Assembly: GCA_044432925.1 (NCBI GenBank)
Contig: JAWXUE010000046.1
Span: 1-6,977 of the forward strand
Length of the DNA: 6,977 nt
Direction: 5' to 3'
Origin: JAWXUE01 sp044432925
Lineage (GTDB): Bacteria; Bacillota_I; Bacilli_A; Acholeplasmatales; Anaeroplasmataceae
Below are positions 1 to 5,381 of this stretch, piece by piece. Each line of letters starts with the position of its first letter. The stretch's first letter is position 1. Under the pieces are notes generated by a model. The model did no database searches and was not told the DNA's origin. It worked only from the letters and a program-made list of their open reading frames with translations. The position numbers and the translations under genes were made by a program.

Positions 1-28
1 ATGATTTTAAAGTTATTATAAAAAATAA

Positions 29-52
29 AAATAGCGACGTTAATCGCTATTT
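29..52 (-). terminator. Rho-independent terminator of yneF
   Basis: A 9-bp perfect stem (AAATAGCGA / TCGCTATTT) with a 6-nt loop lies just past the yneF stop. On the minus strand it is followed by a T-rich tract (complement of 21-28). The plus-strand side is less T-rich, so it mainly serves the minus-strand gene. Bases 1-28 hold no recognisable gene. Confidence 0.8.
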
Positions 53-55
53 CAT

Positions 56-265
56 TTATAATTTCATTGAAGACATTACTTGTCTAACTTGTTTTTCAGA
101 AGGTGTTCTTCCCATTTGTTGCATCATAACTCTAATCATATTTTCATTAATAGGTGGGTTTTTCTTTAAATGTCTTTTAAAGAATGTTCTTGCTGCAAAA
201 AATCCAACAACTAAACCAACTAATAAAGCACCTACTATACATACTACTGCTAACCATATTTGCAT
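56..265 (-). CDS. yneF: UPF0154 (YneF family) small membrane protein
   Basis: This 69-residue protein has one N-terminal membrane helix (about residues 3-25, Ala/Val/Gly-rich, ending FFAARTFF). A basic KRHLKKNPPINENMIRVMM stretch and a cytoplasmic tail with PSEKQVRQVM follow. The NPPINENMIR...PSEKQ pattern and the length are characteristic of UPF0154/YneF, a conserved membrane-anchored family of Bacilli and Mollicutes whose biochemical role is not established. An in-frame ATG lies six codons upstream at 283, but GGAGG (272-276) falls between the two and sits 6-7 nt before the ATG at 265, so 265 is the start. The gene has its own promoter (291-319) and terminator (29-52), making it a single-gene unit divergent from the acetyltransferase. 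Confidence 0.93.
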   Translation of the reverse strand: MQIWLAVVCIVGALLVGLVVGFFAARTFFKRHLKKNPPINENMIRVMMQQMGRTPSEKQVRQVMSSMKL

Positions 266-290
266 TATAATTCCTCCAATCATTTGTTAT

Positions 291-319
291 ATTATACCTT
301 ATTTATTATATTAATTCAA
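291..319 (-). promoter_or_regulatory. Sigma-A-type promoter of yneF
   Basis: On the minus strand TTGAAT (-35, 314-319) and TATAAT (-10, 291-296) are separated by exactly 17 bp. Predicted transcription starts about 284, giving a leader of about 20 nt that contains the GGAGG site. Confidence 0.7.
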
Positions 320-321
320 TA

Positions 322-350
322 TTGACTATAGTTCTTTTTACTTTTATAAT
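322..350 (+). promoter_or_regulatory. Sigma-A-type promoter of the GNAT gene
   Basis: TTGACT (-35, 322-327), 17-bp spacer, TATAAT (-10, 345-350). It lies back to back with the yneF promoter, the two -35 elements being 2 bp apart. The predicted start near 357 falls at the edge of the ribosome binding site (356-366), so the leader is unusually short. Confidence 0.75.
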
Positions 351-371
351 TAATTAAAGGATGTGAAAACT

Positions 372-845
372 ATGATAAGTGCTGAATTATGTACAATTAA
401 TGATAGTTCTAAATTAAGTGAAATGTGTAATGAGATATGGCATGAATGTTATGAAGAGATGTTATCTTATGAACAAAGAGTTTATATGTTAGATAAATTT
501 ATGAATGAAAATAAAATAAAAGAAAGTATGATGAACAATTGTATTTACTATTATCTTTATAATAATGATAAACTAGCAGGATACTTTGCTTATTTTATAA
601 AAGATGATCATATTTATTTATCAAAACTATACTCTTATAAAGATTATAGGGGGAAAAGTATTTTTAAATTTATTTTTAATTACTTTGATAAATATAAAAA
701 GGATATAAAATTAAATACGTGTAAAACTAATAAAACATTACAAATATATTTACATGTTGGGTTTGAAATAATTGATGAAAAGAAAAATGATATCGGTTCT
801 GGATTTTTTATGGATGATTACATCTTGTTAAAAAAATATGAGTAA
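372..845 (+). CDS. GNAT-family N-acetyltransferase
   Basis: This 157-residue protein has the single-domain GNAT layout. An N-terminal IWHECYEEMLSYEQRVYML segment (about 22-40, typical of the substrate-side helices) is followed by a beta strand DDHIYLSKLYSY (78-89). Next comes the acetyl-CoA pyrophosphate loop DYRGKSIFKF (91-100), a somewhat degenerate Q/RxxGxG/A motif. The C-terminal NKTLQIYLHVGFEI (120-133) matches the usual N..A...Y...GF signature. The family transfers an acetyl group from acetyl-CoA to an amine; the substrate cannot be told here. A GTG at 363 is in frame, but AAAGGATGTGA (356-366), one mismatch from a full Shine-Dalgarno, overlaps it and is correctly spaced for the ATG at 372. 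It is a monocistronic unit with its own promoter and a terminator that includes its stop codon. Confidence 0.85.
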   Translation: MISAELCTINDSSKLSEMCNEIWHECYEEMLSYEQRVYMLDKFMNENKIKESMMNNCIYYYLYNNDKLAGYFAYFIKDDHIYLSKLYSYKDYRGKSIFKFIFNYFDKYKKDIKLNTCKTNKTLQIYLHVGFEIIDEKKNDIGSGFFMDDYILLKKYE

Positions 846-875
846 GCCTACGCTTTAGGTTTACATAGTTTTTTT
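839..875 (+). terminator. Rho-independent terminator of the GNAT gene
   Basis: An 8-bp stem TAAGCCTA (843-850) / TAGGTTTA (856-863) with one G-T pair and a 5-nt loop. A further G-C pair and two pairs beyond an A-A mismatch extend it down to 839/867, leading straight into T7 (869-875). The stop codon TAA lies inside the stem. Confidence 0.8.
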
Positions 876-919
876 GTAATGGTAAAATAAAAATACATAC
901 TATTAAAGGAGGAATTATT

Positions 920-1087
920 ATGCCTAGAAGAATAACAGATACTTGTATCGCATGCGGTGCTTGTGCAGCTGAATGTCCTGTTGATTGCATCACTGATGGA
1001 GAAATTTATGTAATTGATGCAGACACTTGTATTGATTGTGGTGCTTGTGAAGCAGCATGTCCTGTAAGTGCAATAGTTGCTGAATAA
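920..1087 (+). CDS. 2[4Fe-4S] bacterial-type ferredoxin
   Basis: This 55-residue soluble electron carrier has two full iron-sulfur motifs. The first is C9-IA-C12-GA-C15-AAE-C19-P and the second is C37-ID-C40-GA-C43-EAA-C47-P; an extra Cys sits at 23. Length, internal pseudo-twofold repeat and the MPRRITDTCIACGACAAECP start are those of clostridial ferredoxins. In anaerobes these pass low-potential electrons between enzymes such as pyruvate:ferredoxin oxidoreductase and hydrogenase. AAAGGAGG (905-912) sits 7 nt before the ATG. Promoter elements are weak: TTGTAA at 874-879 and TACTAT at 898-903. A strong hairpin follows, so this is a single-gene unit. Its presence supports an anaerobic host. 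Confidence 0.95.
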   Translation: MPRRITDTCIACGACAAECPVDCITDGEIYVIDADTCIDCGACEAACPVSAIVAE

Positions 1088-1092
1088 TAAAT

Positions 1093-1127
1093 AAAACTGT
1101 AAAGATTAATTTCTTTACAGTTTTTTT
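1093..1127. terminator. Bidirectional terminator between ferredoxin and pepF
   Basis: A 13-bp perfect stem, AAAACTGTAAAGA (1093-1105) and its complement (1112-1124), with a 6-nt loop. T7 follows on the plus strand, and a TTTTATTTATT-like tract follows on the minus strand. It lies between the convergent ferredoxin and pepF stops and can serve both. Confidence 0.88.
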
Positions 1128-1149
1128 ATTATATCCCTTTATTACAACA

Positions 1150-2886
1150 TTATTTTAATTTCTTAGATAAAGAAATAAATTTATTAATATCTTTTTTTAT
1201 TATTTCTAATGAGTTAATCCAAAACTCTTTTTTAGTTACATCAATACCCATACTTTTTGCTACATCTTCTACTGATGCACTTCCTGTTAACATTAACATA
1301 TCATCATACTTAGACACAAAAGATTCTTTATCTTCTAAATACATAGCATATAACCCTTTAGCATATAATAATCCAAATGCATATGGGAAATTATAAAAGT
1401 TTAACCCAGCACTATAATAATGACCTTTACAAGCCCACATATAAGGATGCATAAATTCTTCATCTAAACCATCACCATAAGTTTCTTTTTGAGCCTCAAT
1501 CATCATTTCATTTAATTGTTTAGCATTTAGAGTTTTATCTTTAGTGTTTTCAATTAAATTAGTTTCAAAAATATATCTACTCATAATATCTACTATTACT
1601 TGACTATCACCTTGTAGTGAAATTTCTAACACTGAAAATAATTCATTTTCATCAGTTAATGTATTCATTAAATTATTCATAACTATTGTTTCACATAAAA
1701 TAGATGCTGTTTCTGCTAAAGGCATTGGATATGAAGTATTTAACACGTCAGCATTACAAATAACATCACCATGATAACCATGACCTAATTCATGAGCTAA
1801 TGTTGAAACATCTGATAAACTCCCTGTATAATTTAGTAATATTCTACTTTGTTTTAATTGAGTTTGATTACTACAAAATGCCCCACCAACTTTTCCTTTA
1901 TATGGTTCTACATCTATCCAGTTATTATCAAAAGCTTTTTTAGCAAAACTACCTAATTTTGAACTAAAACTATTAAAGTTTGTTATAATAACTTCTTTTG
2001 CTTCTTCATATGTATAATTTTTATCTAATGAACCTATAGGAGCAAATAAATCATAAAATGGTAATCCTTTTTTATGATCTAAATATACTGCTTTCGCTTT
2101 GAAATAATCTCTAAAACTTGGTAGGGATTCTTTCATTGCTTCTAACATAGCATCTAATGTTTCTTTTTTCATCTTAGAAGAATCTAATGTTTTTTCTAAA
2201 ACACTATTGTATCCTCTTAACTCAGATAAAAAAGATACTTCTCTTTTGATATTACTTAGTGCAATTGCTAAGGTATCTTCTACTTTTTTATAAGCTTCTA
2301 ATTCTTTAAAATACGCTTCTTTTCTAAGTTCTTGTTTATTTTCATAAGCTAAGTTTCTAATAAAAGATAAAGTTACTTCTTGACCATCTAATTGTGTTGT
2401 TAAATTAGAAGTTAATAATTTTTGTACTGTATTCCAAGAGTCAGATGCTACCATTTTCATTTTTGAATATAAAACTTCTTCTTGTTCACTTAATAATCTA
2501 GAAGCACTTTCTTTCATTCTTAAAATGATATATTTATATTTATTTAAATTATTATTTTCTATTACTTTTTCTAAATCTTTTATTGTTAATAAATATCTAG
2601 AAAATTTAACTTCTTTTAAAGTCATTTCATTTAACATATTTCTAATCATAGACATTTTCATTATTGCTTCTGTATCAGCAACATTTGTTGATGTTCTTAA
2701 ACTACAATAACCTGCTAGGGTTTTAACTGTTTTAGTTAATTCTTCTTGAATATTAATATATTCAACTAAAACATTACCTTTTAATTCTAAATTATTAAAT
2801 TCATCAACTAAATTTTTTACTTTTAAAATATCAGCAGCAAATTTATCATTAAACTCTGTATATAAATCATCTAAATTCCATTTCAT
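1150..2886 (-). CDS. pepF: Oligoendopeptidase F-type M3B metallopeptidase
   Basis: This 578-residue cytoplasmic zinc peptidase, close to the usual ~600 residues of PepF, cleaves short peptides. The zinc site is complete: H365-E-L-G-H369 with the catalytic Glu366, and Glu392 in PLAETAS as third ligand, with Glu399 following. The C-terminal GHYYSAGLNFYNFPYAFG region (about 488-505) carries the His/Tyr residues conserved in M3 active sites. The N-terminal ~200 residues are the helical oligopeptidase-F domain, and no signal peptide is present. The MKWNLDDLY start is typical of the family. AAAAGGAG (2896-2903) precedes the ATG by 9 nt. It is transcribed alone from an extended -10 promoter placed just after the terminator of the lipoprotein gene. 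It has no evident functional tie to either neighbour. Confidence 0.95.
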   Translation of the reverse strand: MKWNLDDLYTEFNDKFAADILKVKNLVDEFNNLELKGNVLVEYINIQEELTKTVKTLAGYCSLRTSTNVADTEAIMKMSMIRNMLNEMTLKEVKFSRYLLTIKDLEKVIENNNLNKYKYIILRMKESASRLLSEQEEVLYSKMKMVASDSWNTVQKLLTSNLTTQLDGQEVTLSFIRNLAYENKQELRKEAYFKELEAYKKVEDTLAIALSNIKREVSFLSELRGYNSVLEKTLDSSKMKKETLDAMLEAMKESLPSFRDYFKAKAVYLDHKKGLPFYDLFAPIGSLDKNYTYEEAKEVIITNFNSFSSKLGSFAKKAFDNNWIDVEPYKGKVGGAFCSNQTQLKQSRILLNYTGSLSDVSTLAHELGHGYHGDVICNADVLNTSYPMPLAETASILCETIVMNNLMNTLTDENELFSVLEISLQGDSQVIVDIMSRYIFETNLIENTKDKTLNAKQLNEMMIEAQKETYGDGLDEEFMHPYMWACKGHYYSAGLNFYNFPYAFGLLYAKGLYAMYLEDKESFVSKYDDMLMLTGSASVEDVAKSMGIDVTKKEFWINSLEIIKKDINKFISLSKKLK

Positions 2887-2910
2887 ATTATCAATCTCCT
2901 TTTTTTATTT

Positions 2911-2920
2911 ATTATACCAT
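2911..2920 (-). promoter_or_regulatory. Extended -10 promoter of pepF
   Basis: On the minus strand ATGGTATAAT contains a TGnTATAAT extended -10. The -35 position falls in the A/T tract of the preceding terminator (2934-2941) and is a poor match, which an extended -10 can compensate. Confidence 0.6.
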
Positions 2921-2933
2921 ATACTTTAAAAAT

Positions 2934-2956
2934 AAAAAAAACGCATTAAGCGTTTT
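2934..2956 (-). terminator. Rho-independent terminator of the lipoprotein gene
   Basis: The stem AAAACGC / GCGTTTT (7 bp, 5-nt loop) lies 4 nt past the stop on the minus strand, followed by an eight-T tract (complement of 2934-2941). It separates the lipoprotein gene from pepF. Confidence 0.85.
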
Positions 2957-2959
2957 AAT

Positions 2960-3601
2960 TTATTCTGTGCAATCTTCAATACAAGGAATTTCTAAATCAA
3001 CTGTATTAAAATTTTTAATTTCATATTTTGTATCATCTAACATAATAACTGTAACAACAGCATTTTCTAAACCTTTTGTTAAATCAATTTCAATAGTTGA
3101 ATATACTTTGTTAACTTCAGAATCTTCATTTGTAGTAGCTGTAAAAGTAAATACATTAGTTTTTAACTCTTCTGAACAACAAGCACATAAATCAAATGTT
3201 AATAAATATGGGGCAACAGCTCCTGTTTTTTCACTTGAAGTCCAAGTTGATGTAGTTTTATAATTAGCATCATTTGAATTAGTTGTATTTGAAGTGTATA
3301 GAGTATAACTTTGTGTATTATTCACATCATAAAAATAAGTTGTATGAGTTGTATGATCAGTTGAACCATCTTCTTTGTATTCATAATGAGTTTTTTCTCT
3401 TTTAATAATACTTCCATCTACAGCACCTGTATATTGACAGCATCCATCAGAAATAGTTTGTATTAAATAATTTGCTGAATCAGCATTTAAATATTCTACG
3501 ATTTGTTCAATATCACTTAAATTTGATTCATTTTCTTCATTACATGCAGTTAAACTAAAACATGCAACAATTGATAATCCTAAACATAATAATTTTTTCA
3601 T
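2960..3601 (-). CDS. Cys-rich surface lipoprotein, probable metal-linked
   Basis: This 213-residue protein has a clear lipoprotein signal: MKKLL, a hydrophobic stretch, then lipobox LTAC with Cys20 as the lipidated residue. The acidic linker NEENESNLSD leads into a Thr/Ser/Tyr-rich, probably beta-rich domain. The mature part has seven further cysteines in clusters (C54-C55, C139-A-C141-C142, C207 and C211 near the C-terminus) plus an HTTH at 83-86. I recognise no named family. The frame is open upstream to 3673, but that stretch runs over the promoter and operator, and AAGGAG sits 7 nt before the ATG at 3601. It is divergent from the permease, and both promoters carry the same palindrome, so joint control by a Fur-like repressor is likely. 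I infer metal binding or capture for the adjacent permease from cysteines and context; enzymatic or structural roles remain possible. Confidence 0.85.
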   Translation of the reverse strand: MKKLLCLGLSIVACFSLTACNEENESNLSDIEQIVEYLNADSANYLIQTISDGCCQYTGAVDGSIIKREKTHYEYKEDGSTDHTTHTTYFYDVNNTQSYTLYTSNTTNSNDANYKTTSTWTSSEKTGAVAPYLLTFDLCACCSEELKTNVFTFTATTNEDSEVNKVYSTIEIDLTKGLENAVVTVIMLDDTKYEIKNFNTVDLEIPCIEDCTE

Positions 3602-3623
3602 AAAAATCTCCTTCTTTTCTTTT

Positions 3624-3640
3624 ATGCAAATGATTTGCAT
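3624..3640. promoter_or_regulatory. Operator 1, perfect 8-1-8 palindrome (Fur-like box)
   Basis: ATGCAAAT-G-ATTTGCAT, a perfect inverted repeat around a single base. It starts 5 bp after the -10 of the lipoprotein promoter and covers the predicted transcription start (~3638). It is nearly identical to the palindrome at 3746-3762 (16 of 17 bases), and a Fur-family gene lies about 1 kb away. Binding by that regulator is inferred. Confidence 0.75.
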
Positions 3641-3644
3641 TGTC

Positions 3645-3673
3645 ATAATAACACTTCTTTTAAGTAATGTCAA
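3645..3673 (-). promoter_or_regulatory. Sigma-A promoter of the lipoprotein gene
   Basis: On the minus strand consensus TTGACA (-35, 3668-3673), 17-bp spacer and TATTAT (-10, 3645-3650). This is the strongest promoter match in the window, so tight repression through the overlapping operator is plausible. Confidence 0.85.
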
Positions 3674-3718
3674 ACATTTTAATAAAATAATATTTTTTCA
3701 TTGTTATTATCATATTAC

Positions 3719-3747
3719 TTGTTTTTTATATTAGTTTATTATATAAT
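3719..3747 (+). promoter_or_regulatory. Sigma-A promoter of the permease gene
   Basis: TTGTTT (-35, 3719-3724), 17-bp spacer, TATAAT (-10, 3742-3747). Operator 2 overlaps the -10 and the predicted start (~3754). It is separate from the divergent lipoprotein promoter: 45 bp lie between the two -35 elements. Confidence 0.75.
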
Positions 3748-3764
3748 GCAAATGAGTTGCATTA
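3744..3764. promoter_or_regulatory. Operator 2, 21-bp palindrome (Fur-like box)
   Basis: The core ATGCAA-ATGAG-TTGCAT (3746-3762) extends by T-A pairs on each side to TAATGCAA...TTGCATTA. Only one base pair of the dyad is broken (3752/3756). It begins inside the -10 of the permease promoter and ends at the Shine-Dalgarno (3764-3769). The core differs from operator 1 at one base, with the same 17-bp geometry. Confidence 0.75.
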
Positions 3765-3776
3765 GGAGGTAATTAT

Positions 3777-4667
3777 ATGAATACAATATATTGGTGCTGT
3801 CCATCATGTGCTGCTGAAGATATACCTGCTTTAATATTAGGTACATTTCTAGGGTCATTGATATTAATACCATTTTTTTATTTAAGTTATTTACTTGTTG
3901 AATTTCTACAAAGTAAACATCAAGATAAATTAAATAAACTTATAAAAAGTCAAAATAAATTCGGTCCATTAATAGGAGCAACAACAGGATTAATACCACA
4001 ATGTGGTTTTTCATCAACAATGGCTCTTCTTTTTTCTAAGAAAGTTCTTACAATAGGTACATTGTTTGCTGTATTAATTGCTACTTCTGATGAAGCTATG
4101 TTTGTTTTAATTGCCCACAAGGAATTTAAAACATTAGCATTATTATTATCATTAAAGTTTGCTTTAGCAGTTATATTAGGTTTTATAGTTGATTTTATAT
4201 TTAGAAATAGAATTTATAAAACAAATATTGATGAGGAAATAATAGCACCATGTAGTTGTTGTGTAAAAGCAAATAATATTTTCTTAACAGCTTTAAAACA
4301 AACTGTAAGAGTATTTTTATTTGTATTAATATTTTCAATAATAGTAAATGTATTAGTTTATGTAATTGGAGAAGATGTATTTGAATCATTATTATTAAAT
4401 GGAAGTATATTTCAACCAATAATAGCATGTTTAATTGGGTTAATTCCTAATTGTGCTTCTTCTATTTTATTAACTAATTTATATATTTCAGGTACAGTTA
4501 GTTTTGGTAGTTTATTTGCTGGATTAATGTGTAACGCTGGTATGGCTTCAATTATTTTATTTAAATTTAATAAAAAAATGAAAGAAAACTTACTTTTATT
4601 AGGAACATTGTTTGTTCTTTCAGTTGTAACAGGGATTATAATTACTCTTATAAGTATGATGTTTTAA
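3777..4667 (+). CDS. Heavy-metal permease, ArsP_2 / putative manganese transporter family
   Basis: This 296-residue polytopic membrane protein has at least seven clear hydrophobic segments (about 17-40, 64-112 in parts, 118-143, 172-196, 210-235, 241-263, 270-293). Two halves carry matching motifs: GLIPQCGFSS (71-80) and GLIPNCASSI (221-230). ATSDEA (102-107) and the FGSLFAGL...NAG segment of the second half are also present. From memory these are signatures of the family named 'arsenic efflux protein', 'putative manganese transporter' or '10TM heavy-metal exporter' (PF11449-like); the real substrate is not established. Cysteine clusters lie at the N-terminus (CCPSC, 7-11) and in the central loop (CSCC, 159-162). 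AGGAGG (3764-3769) precedes the ATG by 7 nt. The promoter overlaps a palindromic operator shared with the divergent lipoprotein, and the Fur-like regulator lies 44 nt downstream with no terminator between. Confidence 0.85.
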   Translation: MNTIYWCCPSCAAEDIPALILGTFLGSLILIPFFYLSYLLVEFLQSKHQDKLNKLIKSQNKFGPLIGATTGLIPQCGFSSTMALLFSKKVLTIGTLFAVLIATSDEAMFVLIAHKEFKTLALLLSLKFALAVILGFIVDFIFRNRIYKTNIDEEIIAPCSCCVKANNIFLTALKQTVRVFLFVLIFSIIVNVLVYVIGEDVFESLLLNGSIFQPIIACLIGLIPNCASSILLTNLYISGTVSFGSLFAGLMCNAGMASIILFKFNKKMKENLLLLGTLFVLSVVTGIIITLISMMF

Positions 4668-4696
4668 TAGACATAATTTTATAAAAATTGTATAAT
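4668..4696 (+). promoter_or_regulatory. Own promoter of the Fur-family gene
   Basis: TAGACA (-35, 4668-4673), exact 17-bp spacer, TATAAT (-10, 4691-4696), starting directly after the permease stop. The predicted start (~4703) falls within AGGTGA (4702-4707), so the leader is only about 9 nt. No ATGCAAAT-type palindrome is present here, so direct autoregulation is not indicated. Confidence 0.7.
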
Positions 4697-4711
4697 ATAA
4701 CAGGTGATAAT

Positions 4712-5053
4712 ATGAATAATAAAGATATAATATTAAATAAATTAAAAAATAATAAACTTAATGCAAAAGAAATTCATGAAGGTACTACTATGAATTTAAC
4801 TACAGTTTATAGAATTTTAACTAAATTGAAAAATGATAGTTTAATTAATTCATATGTAGGAAATGATCAAGTTGTATATTATGAATTAAATCATCCTCAT
4901 GATCATTATTTAGTTTGTAAAGTTTGTGATTCAGAACAAGTTGTTAAGAAATGTTACTTCGGTAATGCTGAAAATGATATTATTAATGATACTGGATTTA
5001 AAGTAACAAGTCATGAAAGAATTTTCGGAATTTGTAAAGAATGTTTAAAATAA
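4712..5053 (+). CDS. Compact Fur-family metal-responsive repressor
   Basis: This 113-residue protein has an N-terminal winged helix with the Fur hallmark LTTVYRILTKL (29-39), followed by the wing and VVYYEL (54-59). The HPHDHYLVC segment (61-69) corresponds to the His-rich metal-sensing region. Two CxxC pairs, C69-C72 and C108-C111, would form the structural zinc site, and GFKVTSHERIFGIC (95-108) is the typical C-terminal dimerisation stretch. At 113 residues it is shorter than the usual ~140 because the first DNA-binding helix is largely missing. Which metal it senses cannot be read. A TTG at 4688 is in frame, but it abuts the -10 element, whereas AGGTGA lies just before the ATG at 4712. It can be transcribed from its own promoter or by read-through from the permease, and it is the obvious candidate to bind operators 1 and 2. 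Confidence 0.88.
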   Translation: MNNKDIILNKLKNNKLNAKEIHEGTTMNLTTVYRILTKLKNDSLINSYVGNDQVVYYELNHPHDHYLVCKVCDSEQVVKKCYFGNAENDIINDTGFKVTSHERIFGICKECLK

Positions 5054-5058
5054 TTATT

Positions 5059-5087
5059 GAAGACTTACGTTTAGTAAGTCTTCTTTT
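5059..5087 (+). terminator. Rho-independent terminator after the Fur-family gene
   Basis: A 10-bp perfect stem GAAGACTTAC (5059-5068) / GTAAGTCTTC (5074-5083) with a 5-nt loop and a short T4 run. The short T run may allow some read-through to the zinc-ribbon gene. Confidence 0.8.
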
Positions 5088-5115
5088 ATATTTATTATAA
5101 TAAAGGAGAATATAT

Positions 5116-5310
5116 ATGAGACAATGTATAAGATGTAATGAAGAAATGATTGAAAATTGTGATTTAAGAGCAGGTTCAAATGATAAAATAACTTTAACTA
5201 AATCAACTAAAATATTTTTTCCTGAAGTTGCTGGATTCATAAAAGTTGCAGTTTGTCCTAAATGTGGAGAAATATCATTATATATTGACCCAGATAAGAT
5301 TACTAAATAA
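5116..5310 (+). CDS. Small zinc-ribbon protein
   Basis: This 64-residue protein has CxxC at 4-7 (CIRC), an extra Cys15, and C47-PK-C50-G, spaced as in two-knuckle zinc ribbons. It ends with the EISLYIDP pattern seen in small Firmicute proteins often named 'nucleic acid-binding protein'. I can support zinc binding; nucleic acid binding is only a family label. There is no membrane segment or signal. AAAGGAG (5102-5108) is 7 nt before the ATG. TATAAT (5096-5101) is a possible -10, without a convincing -35; a PerR-like AT palindrome (5086-5100) overlaps it. The spacing to the cotJ operon is 71 bp, with no hairpin between. Confidence 0.75.
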   Translation: MRQCIRCNEEMIENCDLRAGSNDKITLTKSTKIFFPEVAGFIKVAVCPKCGEISLYIDPDKITK

Positions 5311-5334
5311 TTATCAATTCATTAACTTATATAT

Positions 5335-5365
5335 TTGTAACAATTAAATAATCAATTCATATAAT
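5335..5365 (+). promoter_or_regulatory. Possible promoter of the cotJ operon
   Basis: TATAAT (5360-5365) lies within CATATAAT (5358-5365), which is one base from the sigma-E -10 consensus as I recall it. No good sigma-E -35 sits at the expected 13-15 bp. TTGTAA (5335-5340) could be a vegetative -35 but with a 19-bp spacer. The sigma factor is therefore undecided. The 10-mer ATCAATTCAT occurs twice in this gap (5313-5322 and 5351-5360). Confidence 0.35.
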
Positions 5366-5381
5366 ACAATGAGGTGAAAGA

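Noticed and set aside
1..21. Tail of a plus-strand gene ending with TAA at 19-21
   Set aside because: Six codons are too few to support a gene, and the nearest terminator is oriented mainly for the minus strand.
258..265. ATTTGCAT at the yneF start, one half of the operator palindrome
   Set aside because: Only a half-site, with no dyad partner, inside coding sequence; probably chance.
808..993. Minus-strand open frame of about 61 codons
   Set aside because: It lies antisense to the ferredoxin and its terminator-promoter region, has no ribosome binding site, and the plus-strand ferredoxin is unmistakable.
2525..2710. Plus-strand open frame inside pepF
   Set aside because: It is an antisense shadow of a clear PepF coding region, with a low-complexity hydrophobic translation.
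2967..3263. Plus-strand open frame of 98 codons opposite the lipoprotein gene
   Set aside because: The lipoprotein frame has a signal peptide, lipobox, promoter and terminator; the opposite frame has none of these.
3602..3673. N-terminal extension of the lipoprotein by 24 codons
   Set aside because: It would translate through the -10, the operator and the ribosome binding site, and would bury the signal peptide.
4201..4428. Minus-strand Leu/Ile-rich open frame inside the permease
   Set aside because: Shadow of AT-rich membrane-segment codons, with no ribosome binding site.
4998..5240. Minus-strand open frame over the Fur terminator and zinc-ribbon gene
   Set aside because: It spans a strong plus-strand terminator and the plus-strand Shine-Dalgarno, and has no supporting signal of its own.
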